From: Furcasterigmium furcatum
Lineage: Eukaryota; Ascomycota; Sordariomycetes; Glomerellales; Plectosphaerellaceae
Assembly (NCBI GenBank): GCA_001599815.1
Contig: BCIA01000004.1
Coordinates: 3,250,082-3,314,081, forward strand
Direction of reading: 5' to 3'
DNA length: 64,000 bases
The notes beneath the pieces are model-generated. The model saw only the letters and a program-made list of their open reading frames with translations. It made no database searches and was not told the origin of the DNA. Positions within the stretch are counted from its first letter, which is position 1; each line of letters opens with the position of its first letter. Made by a program: the position numbers and the translations under genes. This document shows, one piece after another, positions 35,077 to 46,380 of the stretch.

Positions 35077-36247
35077 ATGCACTTTCCGTTCGTCCCGCGG
35101 CCTGACGCGGCCCTCCTGCTGGCGCTGCTTCTGGCGCCGCTCCCAGCTTCGGCCGCGCTGAGATGCGACCATATCCGCGCCGATGACACTGATTTCAACC
35201 TCGAAAAGCTGGGCGGGCCGCACACCGTCGTGACGACTCGCTGGACCCCGCCGACGTACACGAACACCACGTACACGCTCGACATCTGCAGGAATCTGAA
35301 GAGGAAAGGAGACGTGCCCAAGGGCCACGAGTGCCCGAACGGAACCAGAGGTATACATGCGTCCCCAAGCCATGCCGGCCCCTGATAGAGCACAGTAGCT
35401 GACAAGACGCCCAGTCTGCGCCATCCAGCGGCTCTTCCGGCCCGAAGACGACCACACCGACATCCTCGAAGTGATCCCCATCGCCGGCGAGCTCAAGGAC
35501 CACGGTGGCGGCGCCCTCGACGCCAAGGCCGAGCGCATGAAGAACTCGGACTCGCACAGCGACAGCGACAAGGAGGGCGTGCGCCTCATCCTCAGCGGCG
35601 GCCGCTACCCCTTGTACAGCAAGAAGGAGCGGTCGCAGAAGATCATCATCGAGTTCATCTGCGACAGGAACAAGACGGGCCTCGAGGACGAGTGGACGGC
35701 GAGCGAGGAGTACGAGCACCCGACCCTGTTCGCACGGGAGGACAAGGAGAAGGAGGGCGACGGCGACGGGGAGCAGCCGAGCGGCGAGGAGCTGCAGCTC
35801 AAGAAGCCCGATGCCGCGCTCATCTGGAACTCGTACGGGCCCGCGGAGAAGGGCGACACGGATATCCTGCGGCTGACCTGGCACACCAAGTATGCCTGCG
35901 AGGACGCTTGGAAGAAGCCGGACAACGACGACGAGGGCGAGGGATCCCCGAGCAGCGGCTGGGGCTTCTTTACCTGGTTCATTCTCATGTGAGTTTCCCC
36001 TGGATTTTCCGTCGGCGGGGGGTGGCAGACTGAGTACTGACTTTGGCGTAGTGCTTTCCTCGGCATCGCTGCATACCTCATCTTCGGCTCGTGGCTGAAC
36101 TACAACCGCTACGGCGCCCGGGGATGGGACCTGCTGCCGCACGGCGACACCATTCGCGACATTCCCTACATCCTCAAGGACCTCGCCCGCAGCTTGCTGA
36201 ACTCTGTCCAGGGAAGCGGTTCGCGGGGCGGGTACAGCGCGCTGTAA
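35077..36247 (+). CDS. atg27: Autophagy-related protein 27
   Basis: Three exons, 35077-35350, 35415-35988 and 36052-36247, give 347 residues; introns of 64 and 63 bp use GTATAC and GTGAGT donors. A signal peptide is clear (residues 1-26: LLLALLLAPLPASA, then ALRCDH). The lumenal domain has the cysteines expected of the mannose-6-phosphate-receptor-like fold (CDHI, LDICRNL, HECPNG, FICDRN, YACEDAW). One membrane segment spans about residues 273-296 (FFTWFILMIAFLGIAAYLIFG), followed by a short cytosolic tail with NYNRYGARGWDLLPHGD, a signature of the family. Atg27 is a type I protein that cycles between Golgi, vacuole and the Atg9 reservoirs and helps supply membrane to autophagosomes. The acidic Glu/Asp-Gly linker (DKEKEGDGDGEQ) is variable in fungi. 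The second intron falls inside the membrane segment. Confidence 0.9.
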
Positions 36248-36642
36248 GAGGTCCGCGGAAGACAGTGGTCGGAGAGAAAAGAGGCGATATTGGAATACAG
36301 GGAGCGAGTGCATTGTTGTAAGATACATCCACGCAAGAGTTGGGGAGTCAGACGCTGCTGCCATTGCAAGGTATAAGACTCTGGGGGTTTCGCTCGTCCC
36401 CTGTGGTTGACGGAGCTCTTCCGTCGCCGCAGGGGCCCGAGCCTTGTTTATCTAGCATATTCACTATGTCTACTTGAGCGTTTCAACACGATAATTTCCA
36501 CCTAAGCATGCTGGACTCCGTGAGAGTCAAGTACGTTCATCAGGCCAGCAGGCCGTCTACGTCTAATGTTTTTGAACGCCGGCGCCATAAGTACAGTATG
36601 CAAAGATATATCACACGCTTAAACCACCCAAGTATTCACAGC
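36248..36642. other. Convergent 3' region, ATG27 / ARG8
   Basis: About 395 bp between two genes ending toward each other. No coding frame; AT-rich patches suit polyadenylation of both transcripts. Confidence 0.5.
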
Positions 36643-38200
36643 TTACGACCTGGTCGCGACGATGGCCTCCTCCAAGGCGTTCAGGCCCTCGTGGATCTCC
36701 TCCTCGGTAATCGTCAGAGGCGGGACGAAGCGCAGCGTGTTGGTGCCGGCCGTGATGATCAGCAGCCCCCTCTCGCGGGCGGCCTTGACGATCGGCGTCG
36801 GGTCCTCGCTCAGCTGCAGGCCCAGGATGAGGCCCTTGCCGCGGACCTCCTTGATGAGGTCCGGGAAGCGCTGGCGGAGAGCGTCGAAGCGCTGGCGGAA
36901 GATGCTGCCCTTGGCCAGGACGCCGGCCTGGAGCTCAGGCTCGGCGAGGCGGGAGACGATGTGATGCGCCAGACGGCAGGCGAGGGGGTTGCCGCCGAAA
37001 GTGGTACCGTGGTCGCCGACCTTGATCTTCTCGGCGACGTGGGCGTTGACGAGGACGGCACCGACGGGGAAGCCGTTGCCGAGGGCCTTTGCGGTGGTGA
37101 GGATGTCGGGATGGGCCTCGGCGGGGAGGTGGGCGTGGGCCCAGAGATCGCCGGTGCGGGAGAGGCCGCACTGGATCTCGTCGTAGATGAGGACGGCGCC
37201 GACCTCGCGGCAGCGCTTGGCGAGGGCGATGAGGAACTCGTCAGAGGCGACCTGGACGCCACCCTCGCCCTGAATAGGCTCGACAATAACACCACAGGTG
37301 GCTTCCGTGACGGTGTCGTTGATGGCGGCGATGTCGTTGTAGGTGCCCTGGGTGAAACCGGGAACCATCGGGGCGAAGGGCTGCTGGTACTTGGGGTTGT
37401 GGGTGGCGGACAGGGCGCCCATGGTGCGGCCGTGGAAGGCGCCGTTGAAGGAGACAACCTCCGTCTTGGAGCCGGAGGGGTCGATAATCTTGGCCGTCTT
37501 GCGGGCGAACTTGATAGCAGCCTCATTGGCCTCGGAGCCGGAGTTGCAGACAAAGACGCAGTTGGCATCGTGCATGGCGCCAGCGTCGAGGGTCTTCTGG
37601 ACGAGGAGCTTGGAGAGGGCGCCAGTCCAGGGGTTGTAGTACAGGTTCGAGGCGTGCATAAGGGTCTTGGACTGTAGGGCGAGGTGTCAGTATGTGACTC
37701 ATGGAGTAAGAGGGGTGAGGTCTGGTTCAGGACGGACCTGTTCGGCGGTAAGCTGGGCGATCTCAGGGTCGCAATGGCCCAGCGCGTTGACGGCAATTCC
37801 AGCGGTGAAGTCGAGATACTTCCTGTTTTCAACATCCCACAGGTAAGAACCCTCTCCCTTCACGAAAACGGGGGGCGGGCGAGCATATGTAGCCACCATG
37901 AAGGGGGCATGGTCGCGGATGAGGGCAGCGCTCGGAGAGTCATCGGTCGGGTCGGGGTTGGGGAGAGAAGCGTCCTTCTGTGAGGAGTTAGCAGTGTGGA
38001 CAGGTGAGTAGGAAACCAGAGGCATCCTGTGAGTATTTGCTTTGACATTGGCATACCGTGGTGCTGCTCTTGACATCCTCCGCCAACTTGGATCCCGCAA
38101 CGGCAGAGGAGGAGAGGAAACGGCGTCCAGCGCGGGCTCCTGCAGCAGCAGAAAGCTGGCTCTTGGCCAATTGAAGCCTCAAGGGGGCACGGAAAGCCAT
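36643..38200 (-). CDS. ARG8: Acetylornithine aminotransferase, mitochondrial
   Basis: Three exons, 38200-38057, 37977-37738 and 37671-36643, encode 470 residues; introns of 79 and 66 bp begin GTATGC and GTCCGT. The N-terminus is a mitochondrial presequence (basic, Ala/Ser-rich, RRFLSSSA near residue 26). The rest is a class III PLP aminotransferase: GSEANEAAIKFAR (173-185), HGRTMG (208-213), YDEIQCGLSRTG with Asp292, and TTAKALGNGFPVG with the Schiff-base Lys323. It makes N-acetylornithine from N-acetylglutamate semialdehyde and glutamate in arginine synthesis. The first CAG acceptor in intron 1 would run into a stop codon, so the second was used. It shares a 1.4-kb upstream region with the hydrolase gene, where a Gcn4/CPC1-type site sits 128 bp before this start. 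Confidence 0.95.
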
Positions 38201-39572
38201 CGTAGTCAAGACAGAGGCGTGTGGGCACTTGAGACTTTGTAATTGTTCTCGAGAGGGCTCATGAGTTGGATGGAGGGCTGCAAGTCGCTCGATGATCTTG
38301 TGGTAGAAATCCTTATCGATAAGGAATAGAGTCATCCAGCGCTCCGACTGTCGGCGGCCGGAGAATCATCGGGCCCCACCAAAGTCGTGCTCCTTCTCAA
38401 CATTCGCAAGACTCTAAGTGCTCTTCCTCACTTTCAACATCGTGGTCAATCCCAAGCCTTGCCATTGACATGGCCCTCGCATACGACACGGCATTTGCTA
38501 TCCCTACGATCTTGGCGCCAAATCGAGTCGATATGTATTTCGCTCTCTCCCGGTCCAGGCCCCAATCAAGAACCGTCCCCCGAAAAGCGCCTCCAAGCGG
38601 AGACAATGACTCGATCCCAAAGGGCACAGAGCTCCGACTGGGCGCATCTGGACATCCGAGTCACACAAGGGTCGACGGAGCTGCTCCTCTGCTATGAAGC
38701 ACCTCGCTAGTGCGACGGATCGGCTTTGCTCTCAGTGTATTGGACTTCAGCGACGCCCCTGTCACTCCGGAGCACCAGATGCATCTGGGCCATCATATAT
38801 CACAGGACCGACCTTGACAACGCACCTCACATTGGATCCCGCGCAATCAGGCCACCCCCACTACCCCGGGGTTTGGTTGGAGCACTGGCTATCAGCTGCT
38901 CACCTGCGACTTGACATGGGACAGCACCCGCCGCCATTAGCCTGAATCTCGGCTGGCCTCGGTTCTGTGCTGAGATATGTCGCGTCGTGGAAATCAACAC
39001 CAAAGGATCGAATGCTGACAAGGACGAGGACACCAAGAAGCGTCAGATCAATCAGGTTCGTCTCGTTGTCGAGCTGAAGCAGGCAGAGCCGTTTGCACTC
39101 AGCCACAGGTCATGTGGCAATGTCGTGGCTGTGCCAGCCGCCGTTCACCCCACATCTTCACATGTCAGCTGGACCGGATGCGGTGGGTGCGGTCATGACT
39201 TAGGGCGGCCTTGGAACGTCACCAACGCCGAATCATCGATTCGGTCGGTCCCTTCTTGCGTCCCGACTCGAAACACGTGCTCCCTTTCTTTGAAATCATC
39301 CTCGACTCTGGTTTGCGCACACTTCCTCGGATTCTCTGACAACCCACGAACACCCTCTTCTCCGCAATCCTCCGATCAGAGACACCATCAATCACGAGCG
39401 ACGGCTATTCAGGGCTTTGGATACTTCACGCTGACACGCTGACCACCCTGTCAGTGACGCCGATGCCCTGAAGTTTCCGGCCCTTGCATCCCAAGATCGC
39501 CCATGGCTGTATAATCAACGGGGCCATCTCCCTCATCTGTCTTTCCTTTGTCGTCCAGATTCAGCATTCACC
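38201..39572. promoter_or_regulatory. Divergent promoter region, ARG8 / alpha-beta hydrolase
   Basis: About 1.37 kb without a supported gene. It holds TGACTC elements at 38328-38335 and 38607-38612 and a CACGTG at 39274-39279. A CT-rich stretch lies just before the hydrolase start. Confidence 0.5.
38328..38335 (-). promoter_or_regulatory. Gcn4/CPC1-type site upstream of ARG8
   Basis: Reads ATGACTCT on the ARG8 coding strand, ending 128 bp before the start codon. This is the core of the general amino-acid control site bound by Gcn4 in yeast and CPC1 in filamentous fungi, as in HIS3. Arginine genes are known targets. A second TGACTC at 38607 is farther away. Site identity is seen; binding is inferred. 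Confidence 0.5.
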
Positions 39573-41930
39573 ATGATAGACCACGTCCTGGGACGGCCGT
39601 CCGTCAAGTCGCGCCGGTTACAGGTCCTGGCTGTTCTGGCATTCTGGACGGCCTACGTTTTGAAGTGAGCGAGACCTTCGTACTGACGCCGCGAGATTCG
39701 CCCCTTGCTAACCACCACCAGGGGAGACAAGCATGGCCCTCCCTTCGTGCGCTTCCTGTCCAAGTTTTGGACGAAAAAGCTCACGGCATGGCAAACCGTG
39801 GTACTGACGATGACTTACCTCTACGCCGCGAGAAACTTCAGCACTCTGGTCAGTCTAGCCAGCCCAGAGCCCATGGCCAACATGTACGACACGGCCTACT
39901 TTCGCGCCACGTGGGTGCTTACAGCTCTCGATGCTGGCTTCTGGACCGCCATGAAGATCAAGACCAAGTGGCTGCGCGACCTATCCGGCATCATCTTTTC
40001 CGTCTTCTACCTTGTCGCAGCCGAGCGGGCCGATGAGAAGGTCCGCAAGGTCAGGGGCATGCTGACGGTCGAGCACCTTCGAATTTCCTGGAACAAGGGC
40101 ACCACGCCGTACTTGAAGTTCTTCCAGGGACTGTTGCGCCCTCGATTGACGCGCTGGCCCCCTCGAGCCATCCGAATTCCTCGTCCCTCGAGCAGCGACT
40201 ACAAAGACTCGGTCAATGCCTGGCTGTACTACGACGGCCCCGTGTCCGACCTGGAGCGCCACAACAAGCTTGTCCTCGATATCCCTGGTGGTGGGTTTGT
40301 GGCTATGGATCCGCGATGCAACGACGACAAGTTGTTCGCTTGGGCAGTCAAAACGGGTCTGCCCGTTCTGAGTCTGGACTACAAGAAGGCGCCGGAGTAC
40401 CCATATCCATACGCACTCAACGAGTGCTTCGACGTATACACGACCCTCATCAAGAGCAAGGGACGCTGCATTGGCATGTCCGGACGCGATGTTCCTCGCG
40501 TCATCATGACTGGTGATAGCGCGGGGGGCAACCTCGCAACTGCCACCACCCTCATGATCATCGAAAGAACGTCGCCCCCGATGAACCGATACATGGCGAA
40601 CAACGATCTTCCGCTCCCCGACGGCCTGGTGCTCTTCTACCCCGGCCTCGACATGAACATCGGGAACTGGATGTCCGACGAGCAGATGTCCCTTATCAAG
40701 GACCGACGCCATAAGGGCACCAACAGGCGCATTATACGCCGCAAGAGCATGCAGTACAACGAACTCGTCGGCACGCCTCACCAGTCCGACGAAGAAGATG
40801 AGTCGACACCTCCAAAGATCACCACGCCTGCCAACACACCTCTGGAGCTGGACCTTTCCGACATCAACGAGGCGGCCGCCGCCCAGTTATCCCAACCACC
40901 CCGTAGTCCTCAACCAGAATACTCCCACTCCGGTCCGCAGACACTAAGCCACAAAGCGCCAGCTCCAACGGCATCGACACCTGACGACCTAGGGCTCGAC
41001 CGCAAGCAGTCTGCTTCTCACCATGCCGAGCCCCTCCGAACCCGTCTCGCCATGTCCTCCATGATCTCCTACTTCAACGACCGCGTCCTCACCCCTGAGA
41101 TGATGCGCGCCATGATCATCCTTTACATCGGCCCCCACAACCGCCCCGACTTCAGCCAGGACTACCTCCTCTCCCCCGTCCTCGCCCCCGACGCGCTCCT
41201 CGCCCGCTTCCCCAAGGTCTACTTCCTCACCGGCGAGCGCGACCCCCTCGTGGACGACACCGTCATCTTCGCCGCCCGCCTGCGCAAGGTCAAGGAGGCC
41301 CTCTGGCGACAGCAGGCCGGCTCCGGCGCCGAAGACGACGACACCGACGGCGGGAGCAGCAGCAGGCACCGCTTCGACGACAGGGACGTCGCCGAGGTCG
41401 CTCTCCTCCCCGGTATCAGTCACGGCTTCTTGCAGTTCCCCGCCATCTACCCGCCCGCATGGGGTCTCATCGACCGTTGCGCCGACTGGATCGGCGAGAT
41501 CTTCGCGCGGACGGACGCCGCGAGGGCCCGGGACCGCGGCATGCGCGGACGCAAGTGGCAGGGGGAGACGGCCACTGCCGCTGCACCAAAGCCGAACGGT
41601 ACTCGGCATCACGTCCGCACACTTACCGAATCGAGCGCCGACGACGACCGGCCCCTCGAGATGGCCATGACGAGCAGGACTGCCAAGGCGAAGGAGAAGG
41701 AGAAGGAAGTGAACGAGCGCAAGGCGTCGCCGGAGAAGAACGGTGGCGCGGTGCCGGTCAACGGGAACCACGGCGGCGATGACACGCCGCCGAATGGGAA
41801 GAAGAAGCGGAATGGAAAGCTGAAGACCGGCGGCCTGAGCATGGTCAAGCTCAAGAGCTCCGAGGACCTGCTCTCGCGGCGCATGCAGGGGCTCGTGGGC
41901 GGCTTGACGGGTGTTGGAGAGGAGGAGTAG
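39573..41930 (+). CDS. Membrane-associated alpha/beta hydrolase (HSL/Say1-like)
   Basis: Two exons, 39573-39664 and 39722-41930, with a 57-bp intron encode 766 residues. Hydrophobic helices near the N-terminus (VLAVLAFWTAYVL, residues 18-30, and further ones to about 130) suggest membrane attachment. The hydrolase core has LDIPGGGFVAMD (oxyanion motif at 219-222), LSLDYKKAPEYPYP, and GDSAGG at 295-300 with the nucleophile serine. The likely Asp is in YFLTGERDPLVDDT and the His in GISHGFLQFP. This is the hormone-sensitive-lipase-like order, and fungal relatives include steryl acetyl hydrolase Say1. A disordered insert of about 130 residues sits between the GDSAGG and the Asp/His parts, and a basic, Lys-rich disordered tail ends it. 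The usual HGGG is PGGG here, a substitution I recall in a fungal branch of the family. Substrate unknown. Confidence 0.8.
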
Positions 41931-42194
41931 ATCTACTGATGGTGTCCTAGAATGGCTAGCAATGCATGATGGAGTACAAGTACATGGGCATGAAATTCAC
42001 TTCAACGTATCATACAATGTCACACTCGGAACATGAGGGGTTGTACCAACACCACGTTGGACTATGTATAAGATGCCATTCTTGGCGGCATCATATCGTG
42101 ACATCGCGTGCCCTTTGCATGAATTCATCAAAATAAGACAACCAGTGGCACAGATCATATGGTCAGTCCGTGGGGATCTCCTCGGGCAAAGATT

Positions 42195-42345
42195 CGCGAT
42201 AAATAAGCGGGCAATCTTAACATAAGAGTATCGTTAAGACTAATAAATCAATAGTCTTAACAGAATAGCCTTAAGATATCAACTCAGTTATCATAAGAGA
42301 CTCGATATCATTGAAAAACAGGTTTCAAACATTCACGATATACCC
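42195..42345. repeat. AT-rich island with inverted repeats
   Basis: The TTAAGA/TCTTAA motif recurs several times. A perfect 10-bp inverted repeat, GTTAAGACTA at 42233-42242 and its complement at 42252-42261, has a 9-base loop. This contrasts with the GC-rich surroundings and could be a relic of a small element or RIP-affected DNA. No element family recognised. Confidence 0.4.
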
Positions 42346-42576
42346 CCTATAGCATGCATCTCACCCAGGAAGCCTGGCCCGTCCATCGCCAACGAGATCA
42401 GCCAAGCCGGGCCATCGCCCCAAGCCACTGCAGTGCCTGTCAACCACTCGGGCTCTCAAACTGCGCCCAGCCGGCTGCTTCCGGCGGCATCGACGGCAGT
42501 GTGCATGCACAGAAGCGACCGCGGTGCACCGCACGAGCTCTCACTATGCACGTATTTACCCGGCTTTATGTGCCAT

Positions 42577-42596
42577 GAGCGAGCGAGCGAGCGAGC
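42577..42596 (+). repeat. GAGC tetranucleotide microsatellite
   Basis: Five perfect tandem GAGC units. Confidence 0.9.
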
Positions 42597-43875
42597 CATC
42601 CCGAATCCTGCGACAGTCCGTCCTCTCCTCTGACAAGACTAGACACTCAGGAACGCCTCTTGACATCCGTGGGTCATGGGAAGTGATTGGCCTGCGAAAG
42701 CACCACCAACCAATCTGTCTGCTCGGGCAGCAAAAGGGGGCGAACCATTGGCAGCACGAGCACTTCTCGTCCAGCCACGGTCCGTCCAAAGAACCAAACC
42801 GCTACGAACAAGAGCATCCGCCATCTCTCTTGGCATCATGTCAAACGGCTTCGGCCTCCCCGCATCTACGGACTTCGGACAAGTCTCGTTTCGTCCTCAA
42901 ACGAGTCACGTCCTCGCTTCGACCCATGAACCCGACCCGCCAGGAATCCCAGTCCATACGATAAACTCAGTCACTTCCAAGGAACTGCACGTCAGAGAGG
43001 CGGTATGGCCAACACAGTTTCTGGTTGACGTCTCGGCCCACCCCCCTCCGGAAGCGGCCGACCAAATCGGTTCAATGCTCCGTTCCGATCTGACACCGGC
43101 GCTGATCGGTCACCAAACGTCTCGACGGCGGAGCCGGCTATCTGGGCCAGGGGTAGTGCGCGGGGTCTCCGGGGCTGTTCGTTGACGTCGGCCGTCTGGC
43201 ACGTTATGGGCAAGTGTGTCGTCTCGGAGATTATTTGGCATAAACCTTTCAGCGGCGCATATTACCGTCTTGAGGGCCTCGGCCGTCGCGTACCCAGTCG
43301 CCTTGCGGAGATGATCTCGGCCTCACCCCGACAGCCGAGGGGTCACAGGTAGCGATCGTCGCAACTTTGGATTGGATGGTGACATCTCCTCTCTTGCTTT
43401 GACTGTTTAAGGGCACGTCCAATCATCCCGGGATACCAGCGGAACGTCCCCTGATTCGTCCCGTGAACTTGTAAAGCGCAAAAAGGTATCACATTACGTA
43501 GAATGTCAGAGTAATAGTAAATCAATAAGAAAAGACATTAAGTGAGCGTAAGTAATCGGCCAGACGTGGCGCATGAGATAGTCAAGGAAATGGACTGTCG
43601 AGTAGGTGGTCGACAAACGATACGTGCCTCTTCCCCCTCCACTCATATCATACACCTGAACCTTGATGCGAGAATCTTTGCTCCATGCATGCGGGCATGC
43701 CGTCGTCGCTCTTCGTGAATGTGTGAGAATGAAAACGGAAAACCGATTCATGCAATGATCATCTCGAAAATGGCCACCTCTTGCATCCAAGCGCGCTGGC
43801 GTCCACCTCCGCTCGTGGGTATCGTATCGTGTCGAAAGTCGAGTCAATACAAAAGAACTCCTGTGATTTGTTGTT

Positions 43876-46380
43876 TCATATGATGTTGGCGATGCTCAGT
43901 CGATCCTGAGGTCGTGATGTGCTGGCCGCCGTCGGACTGTTGCCTCTGGCAGAACCCGAGACGTAAAGGGGCGCGCTTGCTGGAGTGGGCGGCGGAAGGA
44001 TGGTCGGCCCTCCAGGGCCTTCAAGCTTGACCACCGGAGGCATAGGCGTACCCCAGGTGGCGGAAGTTGGTGTTGGTGCTGGACCTGCCGAGGCAAGGGT
44101 CCTCACTGCAGTATCGAGGCGTTCCCATCCGCCCCAGTCTCTCGCTTCGTCCTCATTAAGACCAGTCCGCTGCTGAATGTTGAAAACTCCGTGTCCAGGG
44201 TTTCCGGCAGGCACGCCGGATGCCTTTGGAGTGACCGGAGAGCTGCCGTCTGCCTCTGCGCCGGTCCACACCCAGGCAGATTCAGGGGCCGCCTGCAGGT
44301 CAGCACTGACGTAGGCCATGAGCTCCTCGTCCCGTAGCATCGCCTCTTGCACCGCACGAGGGCCTGAAGGGTGTGGCAATGGGGTCGAGTGGCCATAAGT
44401 CGATCTGGGAGGCGTCCCTCGTCCTACAGCTACGGCATACTCGGACCTCTTTGCAGCAAGAACAGAGACGAAGAAGGCAAGGAATCTCCCACACGACACA
44501 GTCACGTCTCGTCTTGTGTCGATCGAGCCGAGACTCCGAATGCATTTCAGAGCGGGATCCCAGTGCCCTGTGAGAAGGAGGAAGAGGGTCGAGCGGAAGA
44601 TGTGACCAGTCAGGAGAGCGGTGGCACCGTCGGCAATGGCATGTGTAGCGCGGGCAACGAGGCTTGCGGTCTCGAGGGCTGTATGCGTGCATTGCTCGAT
44701 GGCAGAAAGTCGCACTTCCGGGGGTCCTTCAGGCGCCATGTTGTGTCGGTGAAGCATGAGTCGAGCATTCAAAACGTAGGCATAAGGGGCCAGCAGGTGC
44801 GGAGATAATGGCGCAGAGCTGGCGGAGTCGCAAGCAGGCGGGAAACTCCGACAATAAACAGCAAAATGCTGATCGAAGGTCGCAAGACGTGTGGGGGCAA
44901 CTACCGAGGCAGACAGCGCCCTGATGATAGCCGGGTACGATCTGACGACATTGATGACCGCCAGAAGCGAGTGGTTGAGGGGCTCGCGGCCAGGGGGGAC
45001 CACGATGCCGCCTTCGTGTATGTAGTGGTCGTCGACGCCGGCCGGTAACGACACATCACAGTCGTCATCATTGATGGCCGCAGGTCGTCCTAGCTCCAAG
45101 GCGAGACTTTGGTCGAATATGTAGATGGTCCACCAGACTCGCCGGCGCATTTCGCCTTCTATGACCGGCCAAGGTCCGGACTCGAGCTGGAGCTCAAGAT
45201 CCTGTGCCACACGCACGGCACTTCCCAAAAACGTCCAAGCTGCCGACTTCATGTTCATCTCATAGAGGCAAATGGCGATCAACAACAAGGTACGCGCATT
45301 CTCCAGAGTATATCTGTCGTTCCATGGGTCGATGAGGCTCCGGGAAACCTCGAGAAGTTCTGCTGCGCGGTATGAACGCTGGCTTTGCGGGTCAGGGCTG
45401 AAGAGACTACCCAAGGCAAGCGCCGAGAAGAAAGTGGCCAGCCATGGCTGTTGCGCCCCCGACTGGCTGCCGAGACGGTAGAGCTCATCGACGGCGGCCG
45501 AGAACGTCGGCCAGTGTAGGATGGGAAACATGGTGTGGACTGAGCCATAGTAGCAGTTCAGCAGGTGTTCGGTTGTATGTTTTGGTGGCAGGTCTGGTCG
45601 AGGGGCTGCGAAGGAAGGTGCTGCGACGGGGGATCGATATTGTACTGGAGGTCTCCAAATGCCCTTCGCGTATGCCCGGATGTTGGATCTCGCAATGCCG
45701 AGGTCACGACCCAGCGCAGGTCGCTTCCGTTGTCTGGGGTTGACACCCGTTTCGGGTAGTTTCGACAGAACAGAACCCACGCCATCTGTATCCTCCTCGC
45801 GCTCCTGAATGCTCCGCCGAAGGTTGCTGTTGTCCCTTTTCAAACGGTCCATCTGCTTCTCCAGGTCCTGGACCTGCTTGATGGACGACATGCGCCTGTT
45901 AGTCTCCTTCGTGAACTGGCACTTGACGCTGCGACTCGAGCACTCCGAGCAGCTGCTCGTCTCCGTCGCATCGCACTTGACCTTCCTCTCTCTGCAGGCG
46001 TCGCAGCTGGGGTCCTTCCTCCGTTGGCGGTATGCGCGCTTCTGCGCCTGGGTCATAGGCGGCAGAGAAGCATTGGAAGCACCGGGCGTGCTGGTAACGG
46101 ACTCGGTTGAGGGTAGAGAGTCCCTGCCCATGATGGCTCCCGCAGTGACGGGCGTGTACGGCTGGAAGCCGCCATGATTGATAGGCGCGAAGGGTGGAAT
46201 GCCGATGGGCTGCGGTGGCTGAGATGTCGTGGATCGTGGGACGGGATTCATGACGCCTCCTCCCATGTACTGGCCGCCTGGTTTGGGGGAGGTGGCAGAT
46301 GACACTGAAGACGAATCGTACGACCTCGTCGACAGGTTAGGGGATCGGGGAGGGTAGATGCTGTGTGACGATGCAGCCAT
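43876..46380 (-). CDS. Zn2Cys6 transcription factor with fungal-specific domain
   Basis: One uninterrupted frame of 834 residues. A Zn2Cys6 cluster has cysteines at 126, 129, 136, 144, 147 and 154 (CDACRERKVKCD...C..C...C) after an unusual basic lead-in (KRAYRQRRKDPS). A coiled-coil dimer helix follows (KQVQDLEKQMDRLKRDNSNLRR, about 168-190). The fungal-specific domain spans about residues 280-560, with HTMFPILHWPTF, and RRRVWWTIYIFDQSLALELGRP typical of it. The N- and C-termini are disordered and Pro/Ser/Thr-rich. It should be a nuclear activator or repressor that binds CGG-type half sites as a dimer. No co-regulated pathway gene lies nearby, so its target is unknown. The upstream 7.6-kb gene-free block is the longest of the window. 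Confidence 0.92.
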   Translation of the reverse strand: MAASSHSIYPPRSPNLSTRSYDSSSVSSATSPKPGGQYMGGGVMNPVPRSTTSQPPQPIGIPPFAPINHGGFQPYTPVTAGAIMGRDSLPSTESVTSTPGASNASLPPMTQAQKRAYRQRRKDPSCDACRERKVKCDATETSSCSECSSRSVKCQFTKETNRRMSSIKQVQDLEKQMDRLKRDNSNLRRSIQEREEDTDGVGSVLSKLPETGVNPRQRKRPALGRDLGIARSNIRAYAKGIWRPPVQYRSPVAAPSFAAPRPDLPPKHTTEHLLNCYYGSVHTMFPILHWPTFSAAVDELYRLGSQSGAQQPWLATFFSALALGSLFSPDPQSQRSYRAAELLEVSRSLIDPWNDRYTLENARTLLLIAICLYEMNMKSAAWTFLGSAVRVAQDLELQLESGPWPVIEGEMRRRVWWTIYIFDQSLALELGRPAAINDDDCDVSLPAGVDDHYIHEGGIVVPPGREPLNHSLLAVINVVRSYPAIIRALSASVVAPTRLATFDQHFAVYCRSFPPACDSASSAPLSPHLLAPYAYVLNARLMLHRHNMAPEGPPEVRLSAIEQCTHTALETASLVARATHAIADGATALLTGHIFRSTLFLLLTGHWDPALKCIRSLGSIDTRRDVTVSCGRFLAFFVSVLAAKRSEYAVAVGRGTPPRSTYGHSTPLPHPSGPRAVQEAMLRDEELMAYVSADLQAAPESAWVWTGAEADGSSPVTPKASGVPAGNPGHGVFNIQQRTGLNEDEARDWGGWERLDTAVRTLASAGPAPTPTSATWGTPMPPVVKLEGPGGPTILPPPTPASAPLYVSGSARGNSPTAASTSRPQDRLSIANII

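Larger units (their letters stand above)
41931..43875. other. Convergent 3' region with AT-rich island
   Basis: About 1.9 kb between the hydrolase and the Zn2Cys6 gene, both ending into it. No supported gene. It contains an AT-rich island near 42.2-42.35 kb, a GAGC microsatellite, and a second AT-rich patch near 43.48-43.56 kb. Confidence 0.5.

Noticed and set aside
35195..36364. 389-codon minus-strand frame opposite ATG27
   Set aside because: Shadow of a GC-rich gene; the plus-strand model has signal peptide, membrane segment and Atg27 tail.
36508..37677. 389-codon plus-strand frame opposite ARG8
   Set aside because: Mirror of the GC-rich ARG8 coding sequence; the minus frame carries all PLP-enzyme motifs.
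42577..42596. GAGC tandem repeat as a CRISPR-like or functional array
   Set aside because: A simple five-unit microsatellite without spacers; CRISPR is not expected in a fungus.
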